This document shows, piece after piece, positions 9,381 to 20,150 of a stretch of DNA of 64,000 nucleotides (its first letter is position 1; the number at the start of each line of letters is the position of its first letter). The stretch comes from Microglena sp. YARC (Eukaryota; Chlorophyta; Chlorophyceae; Chlamydomonadales; Chlamydomonadaceae): positions 84,976,620 to 85,040,619 of the forward strand of contig CM039463.1 of NCBI GenBank assembly GCA_022414725.1. The letters run 5' to 3'. The notes beneath the pieces are model-generated. The model had not been told where the DNA came from, did no database searches, and saw only the letters and a program-made list of their open reading frames with translations. The position numbers and the translations under genes were made by a program.

Positions 9381-10359
9381 CGAGGGGGGGGCAAGGAAAA
9401 ATATTTCGTACCGCATGTTCGATATGGATAGAGAACCGCGAGCAATAGTCGATACAAAAAAATCATGTCGATACACACACGGGCGGCCGAGATACGAGGG
9501 GGGGGGGGGGGGGGGGGGGGTCCGACCGTTTCCCCAAATTTATTTGTACCTCGTGTAACTTTCTTGCCAGTGCGAATTTTCGAGCGTGAGGTACACCAAT
9601 GTGTACGTCTCGACGAGAGGAGTGCGAATCTGCATTCGTTAGTAAGTTACACGCAGGGTGTATTAGGTGGATCTCCTGGAAGGTACATCCAGGCTGGACG
9701 GCAGGCTGGACGTCACCCAGACCTTCGCGCCCAGCTTCGCATGAGCGGCAGTTGGCGGCGAAAAAGGCGCGCGCGCAACGCGTTTGGATGCGCGTTCTGA
9801 ACTCTGGTCCCCTACGAGGTTCCTAAAGCAGTGGACCCCCCCCCCCACCCCCCCACCCCCCCCCTCACACACACACACCACACACCACACACACCACCAC
9901 CACCACCACCACACACACACGCACGCACACACCCCAGACACACACACCACCCGAGCAGACCATCAGGCTCCAGGATACAAGTTGAGTCGATTAAGCCATG
10001 ATAGTGATGATAAATTTAGATACGGTAGACAGATAAATAGCGCCTTCAGTCCTTTACATACCTTAGTGATCTCCTCCAAGGGTGAGGACGACCGCCGAGC
10101 GCTCAAGAAAGTTGTAAAAATACTGAAATCTAAATAACTTTGTCCAAACTTGATATTTGTATCTTTTGGTTGTATGGTTGGAAAGGCCTTGACGAGATGA
10201 TGCTCATGGACCCCCCTTTCACTATGTTATACCGTCTGGGTGTTCAGATATGAGGTCTCAAAGGGGGGGGGGAGGGGGGGGGGGGGGGGGGGGGTCCAGG
10301 GGTCAATATAACAACTTCCGAACATGCGGTCTGCCAACTTTATTCTTGCCCCCCCCTCG
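9381..10359 (+). mobile_element. M5 non-autonomous DNA transposon (979 bp)
   Basis: Starts CGAGGGGGGGGCAAGG and ends TTGCCCCCCCCTCG. It is flanked by identical octamers CATATATG, a perfect 8-bp target-site duplication. The interior has GCATGTTCGATATGG near the left end, a poly-G run, a CA-rich block (9840-9950), GGAAAGGCCTTGACGAGATG and a second G-run. The same order is found in the 657-bp copy at 47629. No transposase is encoded. Confidence 0.85.
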
Positions 10360-10770
10360 CATATATGTATAGAAATATAGTATTATTAATAATCCAGGCA
10401 GCTCCAGCTGGCAGCTCCAGGCAACTCCAGTAAGCTCCAGGCAGCTCAAGGCAGCTCGAAGCAGCTCAAGCTGGCAGCTCCAGGCAGCTCCAAGCAGCTC
10501 CAGTCAGCTCCAGCTGGCAGCTCGAGGCAGCAACTTCAATCAGCTCATGCTATGGGCAGACTAGGCAGGTCCAGGTAGAGGAAGTTCCAACCAGGGGGCT
10601 GGGGGGGGGGGGGAGAAGGGTAAGGGAGTGGTTCTGGTGGAGAGTGGTAAAGGTAATCAGTAGTTCAGGGGATAAATCATTCGAACTTATGGTGTGTGTG
10701 TGTAATTGGGGGTAACCTAGACCAGACGTAGATCCACTGAAGCTCGGCCATCCTCGGCCAAATTAAATTA
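10360..10770. repeat. GGCAGCTCCA repeats and spacer
   Basis: At about 10395-10530 the unit GGCAGCTCCAG repeats about ten times. The rest, up to 10770, shows only a poly-G run near 10600. Confidence 0.55.
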
Positions 10771-11782
10771 TTGGTAAGAATGTTGAAAGACGCCAATTTG
10801 AAAATAGCTATGAATAGCTACAAACAGAGACTGGACAGATGGCTCCGGAACCAGAATAGCTATGGAAAGGGGGGGCTTCAAAAGCGAAAAACAATCACTG
10901 CCACGGACCCAACCTCACGGCCGTGCGTGGGGCAGGGGAGGGGGCCACCGGGCGGGGCGGGGGCAGGGGCAGGGGCTGGGGCTGGGGCTGGGGTTGGGAC
11001 CGGGCCGGGGCCGGGGCCGGGGGCAGGGGCAGGGGCAGGGGCGGGGGCAGGGGTAAGCCACGCCACCTGCCGCTGGCCAAAAACCCGTTCATGAGGACGG
11101 GACATACCGTTCACGTCTATCAGCTTAAACACTTCAAGAGTGGAGAGTATGCTTGCAGCGGACAAACGCGCCAATCTATACACGGAGATAAGAATGTTTA
11201 CAGGGACTGGGGAACCACAAAGGACACCAGCGGTGGAAGGGGCGAAAGCCTGGAACCTAATCAGGGTACAGGCTATACAGCGCGTGTCAGGGGAACAGGG
11301 GACGCAGCCTACAGGAAGCTGTCACCGTGTCATGAAGGATGACACAGTCTACGGGAAGCTGACACAGTACAGACAGAAAAGGAGTTACTGTCTGTACCGA
11401 TAGTTCTAAGAAAGTACAGAAGTAGTCACCAAGACATAAAACGATTGAGTGAACCGCAATTGATGCTGATACTCCACCTATGACGCAGGTGACATACAAT
11501 ACTACTACTCCACCTATGGTACAGGTGTCATAGAACTATGTGTAACAGAATTTAAAAAAAAAAATCGAAGAACTCCGAAATCCGGGAGAACTCAAAAGGA
11601 AACCCAAAGGGTTAGAGGAAGGAATGAAAACTAGACAAGAAAAAAAAATCTTGCAAAGCTAGAAAAAGACAAACCGAATATCAAAGTTGGGTAACAACAG
11701 TATAGAAAACCCAATCTGGAAATAGGAACCTAATGCCAAACAAATGATAACAAAAGAGGCAGATGTAACAAAAAAAATGACC
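10771..11782 (+). other. Unassigned region with GGGGCAG satellite; possible copia 3' flank
   Basis: A short reading frame at 10771-10920 (KIAMNSYKQRLDRWLRNQ) is not recognised. It is followed by a GGGGCA/GGGGCT satellite (about 10930-11055) that makes the long frames here meaningless. At 11290-11520 there are small direct repeats (GGAAGCTG(T/A)CAC; CCACCTATG.. CAGGTG.CAT). The copia long terminal repeat should lie just left of 11783 but its ends could not be fixed. Confidence 0.3.
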
Positions 11783-12841
11783 TTAAGGGGAAGCGGTCAT
11801 TCCGTGCATGCGGACGAACCGCCAGAACACAGCAGGATCAAGGGGCTTGGTGAAGGGGTCAGCACAGTTGTCCTTAGTGTTAACGGCAACCTGCAGCCGA
11901 CCATCCTCCACCAACTCCTTGATATAATGATGGATCACATCAATGTGCTTGCTGCGAGGAATCAGCTGCCAGTCATTGGCCCAACTCAGAGACCCCAGGT
12001 TGTCACCCTGAATGGTGACAGTGGTGCATGGTAACCCCAGATCAGCCCTCAACTTCTTCAACCATTGCACCTCCCTGGCAGTCTGAGCCAGGGCTTGATA
12101 CTCAGCCTCACTAGATCTAATAGTAACAGTAGGCTGCCGCTTGCTCATCCAGTTCACCAGGCACCCAGCAGCAAGAACAGCATAGCCAGTCTGAGATCTC
12201 CTGTCAGACCCATCATCAGCAAAGGATGAGTCACTAAGGACAGTAAAAGAGAACTCAGGGCTGTGGGTGTAAGTGAGGCCCAGGTGGGAATGAGACCTCA
12301 AATACAAAAGCAAGTGCTTGGCTGCCCCCCAGAGGGGGACAGTAGGGTGAGCAGAAAACCTGGACAGATAGCTTACAGCAAAAGAAATATCAGGCCTGGT
12401 GCAAGTAGCCAAGTATAGCAAAGCACCAACAAGGGAGAGGTACTGGCCACTAGAGGGCAGGGGATCTCCAGGGGGGTCAGTGATAGTACACTTGGCCATG
12501 GGGGCAGAGAACTTGGGCTTGGCTGCAGAGGTGAGACCAAACTGCTCCACCAGATCAACAATGTAGGAGTGCTGGGAGAGGTTGATCTGAACACACCTGC
12601 CGTCAGAGTCAAGTGTAACATGCATGTCCAGTGAGAGAAACTGGACAGGCACACCCAACTCCTTCACCGCCCAGCCAGCAGCCTCCATAGCCTTGATCAG
12701 CAATGCATACAAATCCAGATCATCAAAAGCACAGATAAAATCATCAACATAGGTCAGAACATAGCTCCACCCACCAAAGGAATCCTTTCTAAAATACAGA
12801 GCTGGTTCTGCCTCGCACATAGTAAACCCATGAGCAAGCAA
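11783..12841 (-). pseudogene. copia reverse transcriptase (C-terminal part) and RNase H
   Basis: 352 codons. The YVDD of the polymerase active site is at about residues 31-34, followed by the thumb and a complete RNase H-like module with the conserved RSKHIDV stretch. It ends with the usual ADPFTKPL motif followed by about 20 residues. It is continuous in frame with the segment at 12845-13405 except for one stop codon. Confidence 0.9.
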
Positions 12842-12844
12842 AAC

Positions 12845-13405
12845 TTACTTGACTTCCATGCTCCAAGCCCTAGGTGCCTGCTTCAGACCATAAAGGGACT
12901 TGATAAGTTTGCACACAAGGGGAATGCCATGAGGATCAAGTACGTTGAAACCCTCAGGCTGGTGACAGTACAAGTCAAGACCAGGTTCCAAGGTTGCATT
13001 GAGAAAAGCAGTCTTGATATCCAGCTGCCGAACAAACATTTTTCTATGAGTGATGGCAGCAAGGAGAACCCTAAGCCCAGCTTTAGAAGAGACGGGGGCA
13101 TAGACATCATGAAAGTCCAGCCCAGGCCTCTGCAGAAAACCTCGAACCACAAAGCGTGCTTTAAAACGCACAGAACCATCAATCCCTATCTTCTTCACAA
13201 ATAACCACCGGCCAGACAGGACCCTCTGTTTAGGAGGCTGAGGAGTCAGAACCCATGTGCCATGGGAATGCAAAGACTCCATCTCATCCTTCATAGCTAG
13301 TAACCATTGATCCCTGTCAGGGTTAGAGGGGTGCATAGCAGCCCTATATGACAGTTCAGATGAAGTAGAGATATATGCACCCACATAAAGGCAGTTAATC
13401 CCCAC
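12845..13405 (-). pseudogene. copia reverse transcriptase, N-terminal part
   Basis: Contains the copia hallmarks DQWLLAMKDEMESL, GTWVL, GRWLFVKK, FKARFVVRGF and LYGLKQAPRAW. The frame stops at TAA (12845-12847 on the plus strand) where a continuous pol would read on into LLAHGFTM. Confidence 0.9.
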
Positions 13406-13610
13406 ATGAGCAACATTTCTATCAGCAGTAGCAGGCAGTACAACCCCCAGTACAGGACTACTGACTGGTTGAACAGGGTCGGCATTCTTTGCCTCTAATT
13501 CAATGAAACCTGGGTCGACTGGAACTCCCCAGCCATACGCAGCATCAGAGCCAGACCACTCATCCAGTTCATCACTCAGGCTTTCCCTGACGGCTAAATC
13601 ATCACCAAGC

Positions 13611-14540
13611 CTAGTCCGGTGTAAACCACCAGAGAGGACAGGGGGGCGGTGGGATCAACAATGCCCGCAGGTCATCAGAACAGGTGGACGGGGGGATGTG
13701 ATAATCAAACAATGGACCTACCAGAGGCTCCACTATGACCTTCGAGCGGTCAAATCCTATAGCTTCGCCAGCGAAACGTGGCACAGAGGAGGGCCTGGCG
13801 ACCCCCTGAGATTCAGGTAAATCTTTGCTTGAAGGGACATTAGACCCCCGCCCGCCCTTTACCTTCACACGCAATACAGCATGATCAGTCCCTGACCTGG
13901 GACGCAAAGTCATCCCATGACCAGGACAGCCATCAACAATCGGGGTTGCTCGAGGGGCTAAGGCATTTCCAGCAGCATCCAGCATATGACTGTTGATAGC
14001 AGTAGGGATGCTGTCTACATACGGGGACCCATCATAAGGGGAGAGCCCAGGTATGCAGTTATAGCTGAACTGTTCATAGAAGAGCACATCACGACTTTCT
14101 ACTACCTGGCGCAACTTTGGAACCCAAACAAAATAACCCTTGCTCACCAGGGAATACCCAACCAGTCTACCAGAGAATGCCCTTTCATCAAGCTTGTTAC
14201 GTTTCTTCCCATTGACTAAAGTGACATAGCAAGGGCAACCAAACACACGTAACAACGACACATCAGGAACCACACCGTATAACAGCTCATAAGGAGTCTT
14301 TTCACCCTGGTTTGGCAGCCGATTGCGAAGATAACAAGCACTGAGAAAGGCATAGGGCCAGAAAGACTTAGGGAGCTTAGACTCTAAGTGAATACTCCTA
14401 GCTACATTCTGCAAGACCCCATTGTACCTCTCTACAGTAGCATTCTGCTGAGCAGTGTACATCATCGACAACTCATGCACTGCCCCAACCGGGATCAACC
14501 ATTCCTCGAACCACTTAACTTTAGGGCTGGGCCGAAACAT
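13611..14540 (-). pseudogene. copia integrase, C-terminal half
   Basis: Covers the last catalytic acidic residue region (ATVERYNGVLQNVAR), ARSIHLE, the NRLPNQGEKTPYELL motif, FGCPCYV and GRLVGYS. Upstream integrase is absent. The frame ends prematurely at 13611; the adjoining bases continue the polyprotein in another frame, indicating a frameshift in a C-rich tract. Confidence 0.88.
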
Positions 14541-15600
14541 GCAATACCTTGTACAAATTCCGTAAAATCAACCAGACACCTGATTGGTCTCATTTTTCTT
14601 GCATCCAATTCTTTAAAATAAATCCAATCTACATACATGCATTGCATTACATTACAGAAACGTTCAATACTGCTTAAAAATCAACAACCCTCCCATTTCC
14701 GTCACTATATAGTTAACAATGCTAAAACATCAATCGATTCAATGAAATTCAATTACATCAAATTAAATTAAATTAAATCCGATACGAATTCATAAAAAAT
14801 AAAGCAATTAAATGCATTCAAATCACGTTGATTAAATTTAATTGAATGGAATAAAATCGAATTAAATAACACAACATTAAATTAATAAAATTAAATTAAA
14901 AGCAATTAAAATCAATTGAATTCATAATTAATTGCATTTCATTCGGGTGGCGCCTCCAGGCGCATTTAATGAAGAAATCGATTAAGTATCGCATAAGACT
15001 GAGCCCCCTAGGGGGCCGACAAACTGTTAAGCCTTACCTCTTTTGGCACAGCCCTCTTCTCTTATGTTTGTTGGGCTTGTTGCTCTAGATTGCCAGCCTC
15101 GGCATCCCTCCCCTTCACGCTCCCCTTTCCGCTCTTCTTTCCGCCCTAGTTTGTTTACTTTTTTGGACTTGACCTAGTTTGTTTTTAGGTATGAGGGGGT
15201 GCCTTTAAAACCCTCATGCTTCCATATAATTGGATGGTCGGCTGTTTGGGTCGGGTCGGGTCGGGTCGGGTCGGGTCGGGTCGGGTCGGGTCGGATCGGG
15301 TCGGGATCTACTTATTGCACGAGGTCCAAAGTCGTGCCAATGGACTGCCCTTACCAAGGCCTACTCATGGGTGGTCTCAGAATTGCATTTGCATTTGAGT
15401 ACATTTCTAGCAAAAAATCGAATGAGGGCTGCCCCCCCCCCCCCCCCCCCCCCCCCCTTGAATGAGGTGCCCAGTAAATATAAAAATACTAAATAAATCG
15501 CAAAAATCCATGTCATTTACGTCCTATACTCATAATTAATTAATCGGCTAAAATCAACTTTTGGTACAGGACCTACCTCCTGGGCATGATTAGTTGCTTT
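14541..15600. other. AT-rich spacer and GGGTC satellite
   Basis: 14640-14950 is dominated by AATTAAATT-type sequence. At 15247-15306 the pentamer GGTCG repeats about a dozen times. A poly-C run lies at about 15433-15457. No exon recognised. Confidence 0.4.
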
Positions 15601-16000
15601 TCGTTTTTATGATCAGATGGAGAAACAAACGAAAAAGAAGAAGAAAATGGGATAGCAGTGATTTGTTCGCATTTACATTTCCTAGTACTATTTTTAACTG
15701 CCAAAGACGGCCAGCAGCCAAATTGCTGGCTAAAGCTTGGTACCCAAGTTGAAGTTCAAACGAGCTGCTATAGTGCCATCCTGAACCTCACGCCTCGGAA
15801 TAAGGCGCACTATTTATTTATTTGTGAACTATGGGGCGAGAGGGGAAGCGGGTGCAGCACCTTTACCTTTTCCCCTCTGGTACATTGTACCATCCAGCAC
15901 ACAGTAAGCCAGCACCACAACCAGGTTTTTTTATTCGTTTCATCCGGTTTCATTGCTGGCTGAAGCCTGGTACCCAAGTTCAAGTTCAAGGAGAATTGAA
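15601..16000 (+). repeat. Family-I dispersed repeat (AGCCAAATTGCTGGCT)
   Basis: A block with GATTTGTTCGCATTTACATT, GGCCAGCAGCCAAATTGCTG and TACCCAAGTTGAAGTTCAA also occurs at 29570-29690 (+) and 28068-28175 (-). Its tail GCTGAAGCCTGGTACCCAAG is repeated near 15957. A minus-strand GGCGTGAGGTTC repeat (15787-15830) lies between them. Confidence 0.5.
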
Positions 16001-16054
16001 GGCTATTGACAGCTATTGTTTAGGACTTTCTTTTTCACAGTTTCGATGTTTCAT

Positions 16055-16390
16055 AAATAAATAAATAGTACGCCTTATTACGAGGCGTGAGGTTTTCGAT
16101 GTTTCATGCAACTGGCAGATTTGTTTTGCCACATGTCCACAAGGGTACTTCAGCCCCCCCCCCCCCCCCCCCCCCCCCCCCAGCTTTGCTGCCCAAGACG
16201 CAACCAATTGTGTAGCCTGCGTCCTGCGACGCAACAGACCCTTTCTTCTGGCCAGCAGACCCTCCCCACGTTGCGTCCCGTGACGCAACGGAATCTTTGA
16301 TGTTGCTTCTGTAACGGAGGGGGCAGCGACCTGAAAAACCCTGGAAGGAATATGAACCCCACCAGTCAATTACCACAGGGCTGTAATCGC
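16055..16390. repeat. GGCGTGAGG repeat, poly-C run and GACGCAAC motifs
   Basis: AAATAAATAAATAGTACGCC with CGAGGCGTGAGG belongs to the same dispersed family as 31600 and 62540. A C-run (16155-16182) and paired GACGCAAC/GTTGCGTC motifs follow. No gene. Confidence 0.45.
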
Positions 16391-16565
16391 TAGGGGGCGG
16401 CAATATGATATCATATGATATCATATGATGCCGGCGGTCTGACTAGGTAACTTTGCCCTGGGGCATCACATCATATGATATTAAATCACATGATTTCTGT
16501 ATGATAGCATATGATATCATACTCGTCAACATTTTGGTCAACATCATATGATTTGCCGTTCCCTA
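16391..16565. mobile_element. M2 MITE (175 bp), intact
   Basis: Termini TAGGGGGCGGCA and TGCCGTTCCCTA, flanked by identical octamers GTAATCGC. The interior is a series of ATCATATGAT palindromes. Confidence 0.9.
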
Positions 16566-16611
16566 GTAATCGCAGAACCTCGCCTATTTTCTGCTCCCTC
16601 GTAGCACAAAT

Positions 16612-16814
16612 CAGGGTACTACTTCTTGCCAAATTGGTCAGCGCTTAAAGCGCACAAACGTCAAATTGATCAGCGCTTTTTAGTGCAAAAAGCGCAAAAA
16701 CTGCGCGCTGCGCCCACAGGGGGTTGAAAAAACTGCGTGAAACGCGCAGAGGGGCTCAAAAAGGCAGCGCGGCAGTGTGACACTGCGCTGCCGCGCGCGC
16801 TTTGTAGTACCCTG
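16612..16814 (+). mobile_element. M1 MITE (203 bp), intact
   Basis: CAGGGTACTAC...GTAGTACCCTG with identical flanking octamers GCACAAAT. It is the cleanest M1 copy and lies 46 bp from the M2 copy at 16391. Confidence 0.92.
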
Positions 16815-16914
16815 GCACAAATCTTTCCCACAACCAGGGATTTGTCAGCACAACTGCATCTCAACATACCGGTAGCGACCGGCATATCATAGGGTCATGT
16901 GCCTAGGGCTGGTC

Positions 16915-17246
16915 AAACCATATGATGGCCGACTGGCCACCCCAGGGAGAGTATGTGTGTGTGTGCGTGTGCCACCCCCAGGGAGAGTACGTATGTATGT
17001 GTGTGTGTGCCACCACCAGGGAGAGTATGTGTGTGTGTGTGTGTGTGGGGGGGGGGGCAGAGTAGGGGGTCTTCCTGAGAACTATAGCCGGTAGTAATGA
17101 CCTACTACTACCAATGAATACAGTTGGTGCACAGCGGACAAAAGGTACCTTCGAGATAACAGGCTAGTCCGGTCCTAGAATTCATATCGACGAACGGGTT
17201 TGGCCAAGTTCGGCTTGTCGCGTCCTGGAGCTGAGGAGGTACCCTG
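16915..17246 (+). repeat. CCCAGGGAGAGTA(TGTG)n repeats and spacer
   Basis: Four units of CAGGGAGAGTATGTGTGTG between 16940 and 17060, then sequence ending CGCGTCCTGGAGCTGAGGAG. Part of that sequence recurs inverted inside the M1 copy at 33485. Confidence 0.45.
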
Positions 17247-17440
17247 CTGGGTACTACAAAGCGAGCGCGGCAGCGCGATTTCGCACACGCTTTTTGAGCC
17301 GCACTGCGCGTTTTGCGCAGTTATTCAACCCTCTGTGGGCGCAGCGCGCAGTTTTAGCGCTTTTTGCACTAAAGTGCGCGTACCAGTTTGGTGTTTGTGC
17401 GCTTCAAGCGCTGACCAATTTGACAAAATGTAGTACCCCG
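17247..17440 (-). mobile_element. M1 MITE (194 bp), minus orientation
   Basis: CTGGGTACTAC...GTAGTACCCCG with identical flanking octamers GTACCCTG. The terminal bases have mutated slightly, and the interior is the reverse complement of the copy at 16612. Confidence 0.9.
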
Positions 17441-17509
17441 GTACCCTGATGTCCACCCTTGTTGTAAAAACCCTTGTTGAAAGAAAAAATATCAAGTTTC
17501 AGCTATAAT

Positions 17510-17672
17510 TAGGGATTGGCATACCAATATACCATATGATGTTGACCAAAGGCGAGTATGATATCATATGATATCAGCAACATGGCATCATATGATATGA
17601 TATTGTATGTAAATATTAAATTTAGCCGAGCCAGACTACCGGCATCATATGATGTCATTTTGCCGTTCCCTA
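17510..17672. mobile_element. M2 MITE (163 bp)
   Basis: TAGGGATTGGCA...TGCCGTTCCCTA, flanked by GCTATAAT and GATATAAT (7 of 8). Contains TTGACCAAAGGCGAGTATG next to the left palindrome, a subfamily feature. Confidence 0.85.
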
Positions 17673-17724
17673 GATATAATTGAATCGTTACATGTCACCC
17701 AGATGCTATGGGAGGACGAATGAG

Positions 17725-17826
17725 TAGGGGACGGCACATCAGATGATGTTGACCAAAGGCGAGTTTGATATCAGATCATATCATATGATGACACAAGATA
17801 ATATGATATCAAATTGCCGTTCCCTA
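17725..17826. mobile_element. M2 MITE, internally deleted (102 bp)
   Basis: TAGGGGACGGCA...TGCCGTTCCCTA only 102 bp apart. It keeps TTGACCAAAGGCGAGT but has lost much of the interior. The flanks CGAATGAG and GAAAATGAG are similar with one inserted base. Confidence 0.75.
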
Positions 17827-17999
17827 GAAAATGAGTCATTGGCTCCTCTCTTCTCCCCTGCTCTCTCCTCCCCTGCATCCTTCCTTTTTTTGTAAAGTTG
17901 TGAAAGGACTTTCACCCCAGGAGGTGGGTCTCCCAACACAAACCAGCGACACCGAGGATTCAGTTTGAATGGCGTTGCCACTCCTACAAAAGAGTAGGC

Positions 18000-18964
18000 G
18001 CAATTAGGGGTCCTTTGATGCTCTGAGATACCCTCCTCTTCGTCCTCCTCCTCCTCCTCATCACCCTCAATTTCCCCACCCCCATCATCACCCTCGATTT
18101 CCCCACCCCCGTCATCACCCTCGGTTTCCTCACCCCCATCATTAATCTCCTAGAGGCTCACCCAGATGCTCTGGAGGACCGAATGATTCATTGGCCCCGC
18201 CCTTCTCACCCTGCTTCTTCCCTAGACGCTCAGGGATATCCTCCTCCTCCTCATCCTCATTATCACCCTTGATTTCCTCGCCACCATCATCCATCTCCCA
18301 GAGGCTCACCCAGATGCTCTGGAAGACTGAATGATTCATTGGCCCCGCCCTTGTCCCCCTGCATCTTTCTTAGACGCTCAGGGATATCCTCCTCCTCCTC
18401 CTCATCATCATTATCACCCTTGATTTCCTCGCCACCACCATCTATCTCCCAGAGGCTCACCCAGATGCTCTGGAAGACTGAATGATTCATTGGCCCCGCC
18501 CTTGTCCCCCTGCATCTTTCTTAGACGCTCATGGATATCCTCCTCCTCCTCCTCCTCCTCATTATCACCCTTGATTTCCTAGCCACCACCATCTATCTCC
18601 CAGAGGCTCACCCAGATGCTCTGGAAGACCGAATGATTCATTGGCCCCGCCCTTGTCCCCCTGCTTCTTTCTTAGACGCTCAGGGATATCCTCCTCCTTC
18701 TCCTCCTCCTCATTATCACCCTTGATTTTCTCGCCACCATCCTCAATCTCCTCGAGGCTCACCCAGACGTGCTGGAAGACCGAATGATTCATTGGCCCCG
18801 CCCTTGTCCCCCTGTTTCTAGGAAATCTTCATTCTCCTCCTCCTCCTCACTCTTGATTGGCCATGCCCTTGTCCCTCTACCTTAGGGATATCCTCCTCCT
18901 CCTCCTCCTCAGCATCATCATACTCGATGTCCTCGCCACCATCATCAATCTCCTAGAGGCTCAC
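18000..18964 (-). repeat. About 150-bp satellite carrying copies of a splice donor
   Basis: Read on the minus strand each unit contains AGAGCATCTGG followed by GTGAGCCTCT, then a GAG/GAT-rich purine stretch. The same junction occurs at the exon end at 18965 (GCGTCTGG/GTGAGC). Copies of GAGGCTCACCCAGA on the plus strand lie near 18153, 18301, 18452, 18604, 18757 and the original at 18958. Apparent acidic reading frames are by-products. Confidence 0.7.
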
Positions 18965-19052
18965 CCAGACGCTCTGGGAGACCGAACGATTCCCCCTGCT
19001 TCTTCCTTTGGTGCTTCAGCAGTCTTGTCTGGAGCAGCTGCACCAGCTGCAC
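18965..19052 (-). CDS. Candidate internal exon, Ala/Glu-rich, unidentified
   Basis: An 88-nt segment between a minus-strand CTGCAG acceptor and a GTGAGC donor reads GAAAPDKTAEAPKEEAGG in the open frame. No family recognised. The acceptor region is copied at about 19170-19190 and 19311-19345 and the donor five times leftwards, the same pattern as proven exons in this window. It could be a 3' exon of the DM15 gene, but phase continuity could not be shown. Confidence 0.35.
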
Positions 19053-19640
19053 CTGCAGTGGTTTTAATAAGGATTTGGACATAAACCTATATTAAACATG
19101 TATTCAACATTAATATTCATAAGGATTTGGACATAAACACAAATATTAATGAGGATTTGGACATCAACATGAACAGCTGCACCTGCAATTAAATAAGGAT
19201 TTGGACACAAACATTACTTTTAATAAGGATTTGGACATCAACAGTAACAGACATCAACAGACAGTAACAGACATCAACAGACATCAACAGACAGTAACAG
19301 ACATCAACAGTAACAGCTGCACCAGCAGTGAATTAAATAAGGATTTGGACGTTTATGTTTGTCCTGGGTTGCCGGGTATTACCGGTAATACCCAAAAATT
19401 GATTAGGGAAAAGTGGAATAAAAGGGTCATATCTTTCTCAAATTGTACGGGGAGTTTTACAGCGTCAACTTAAAGAATAGTAGAACACATATGTATCGCC
19501 CAATAAGCTACAGTGGTACATGCACATGTTTGAATTTGAATTTGAAAATGGTATGTTTTCCAAAGAGTCAAATTCAAAATTAAAACATCTGTAGATGTCT
19601 TGAGACCCCAGCTATAAGCCTAGGACGAACATTAACATTC
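19053..19640 (-). repeat. ATAAGGATTTGGACA repeats
   Basis: Copies of ATAAGGATTTGGACATAAAC and short CATCAACAGTAACAGA repeats. On the minus strand they include two further copies of the acceptor region of the exon at 18965 (TTATTTAATTGCAG then GTGCAGCTG). 19360-19640 shows nothing else recognisable. Confidence 0.5.
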
Positions 19641-19945
19641 AGTATATGGCAGCCTGATGCCCAGGTGTGGAATTTGGTGAGCCATCAACATTAAGTAACT
19701 TGCAGCCCGATGCCCAGGTGTGGAATTTGGTGAGCCATAAACAATAAGTAACTTGCAGCCCGATGCCCAGGTGTGGAATTTGGTGAGCCATCAACAATAA
19801 GTAACTTGCAGCCCGATGCCCAGGTGTGGAATTTGGTGAGCCATAAACATTGAGTAACTTGCAGCCCGATGCCTAGGTGTGGAATTTGGTGAGCCATAAA
19901 CATTATCTGGCAGCCTGGTGCCCAGATGTGGAATTCGGTGAGCCA
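19641..19945 (+). repeat. 53-bp array, each unit a possible 24-nt mini-exon
   Basis: Six units. Each has ...CTTGCAG, then 24 nt (CCCGATGCCCAG then GTGTGGAATTTG) and then GTGAGCC. Acceptor-like AG ends at 19652, 19705, 19758, 19811, 19864 and 19913. The 24 nt read PDAQVWNL with no stop. No upstream or downstream exon on this strand was established, so a coding role is unproven. Confidence 0.5.
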
Positions 19946-19959
19946 TAAAAAACAAGTCT

Positions 19960-20150
19960 AGGCGGCGGCGCAAGCGAAAATTGGCGGAGAGTGCTATCAA
20001 AGCAACAGGTGCCAACGGAATGGAGCGGACTGAAGCCAGTTAGTTACGAGACAGTTTGCTGACGTGTCAGGCTTCATGTGTCGGACGGTCGCACGTACAA
20101 ACGGACAACGGGGCGACCCCCCAGAAGGGGAGGCTCTGCCAAAACTCACA
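19960..20150 (-). repeat. Family-E dispersed repeat
   Basis: Minus-oriented copy with CTAGGCGGCGGCGCAAGCG, TGACGTGTCAGGCTTCA and CCCCAGAAGGGGAGGCTC. It is related to 1866 (+), 32205 (-), 40302 (+) and 62955 (-). Confidence 0.6.

Larger units (their letters stand above)
11783..14540 (-). mobile_element. Ty1/copia retrotransposon, 5'-truncated and broken
   Basis: Minus-strand pol remnant in copia order: end of integrase (14540-13611, with QQNATVERYNG and the copia-type FGCPCYV), then reverse transcriptase (13405-12845 and 12841 onward, with the YVDD catalytic motif near 12740-12751), then RNase H (GDNLGSLSWA; RSKHIDV; ADPFTKPLD). Gag, protease and the first two integrase acidic residues are missing, because homology starts abruptly near 14540. 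The pol frame shifts near the C-run at about 13640 and has an in-frame TAA at 12842-12844. No paired long terminal repeats were found, so the copy is dead. Confidence 0.92.

Noticed and set aside
10771..11094. 107-codon plus-strand frame starting MVRMLKDANLKIAMNSYKQ
   Set aside because: Half of it is the GGGGCAG satellite; the remainder has no recognised family.
11340..11780. copia long terminal repeat
   Set aside because: Expected here, but no second copy exists right of 14540 for comparison and no TG...CA ends could be defined.
18142..18792. Acidic Glu/Asp-rich proteins on the minus strand
   Set aside because: The frame exists only inside about 150-bp satellite units whose period is not a multiple of three, so it is not maintained between units.
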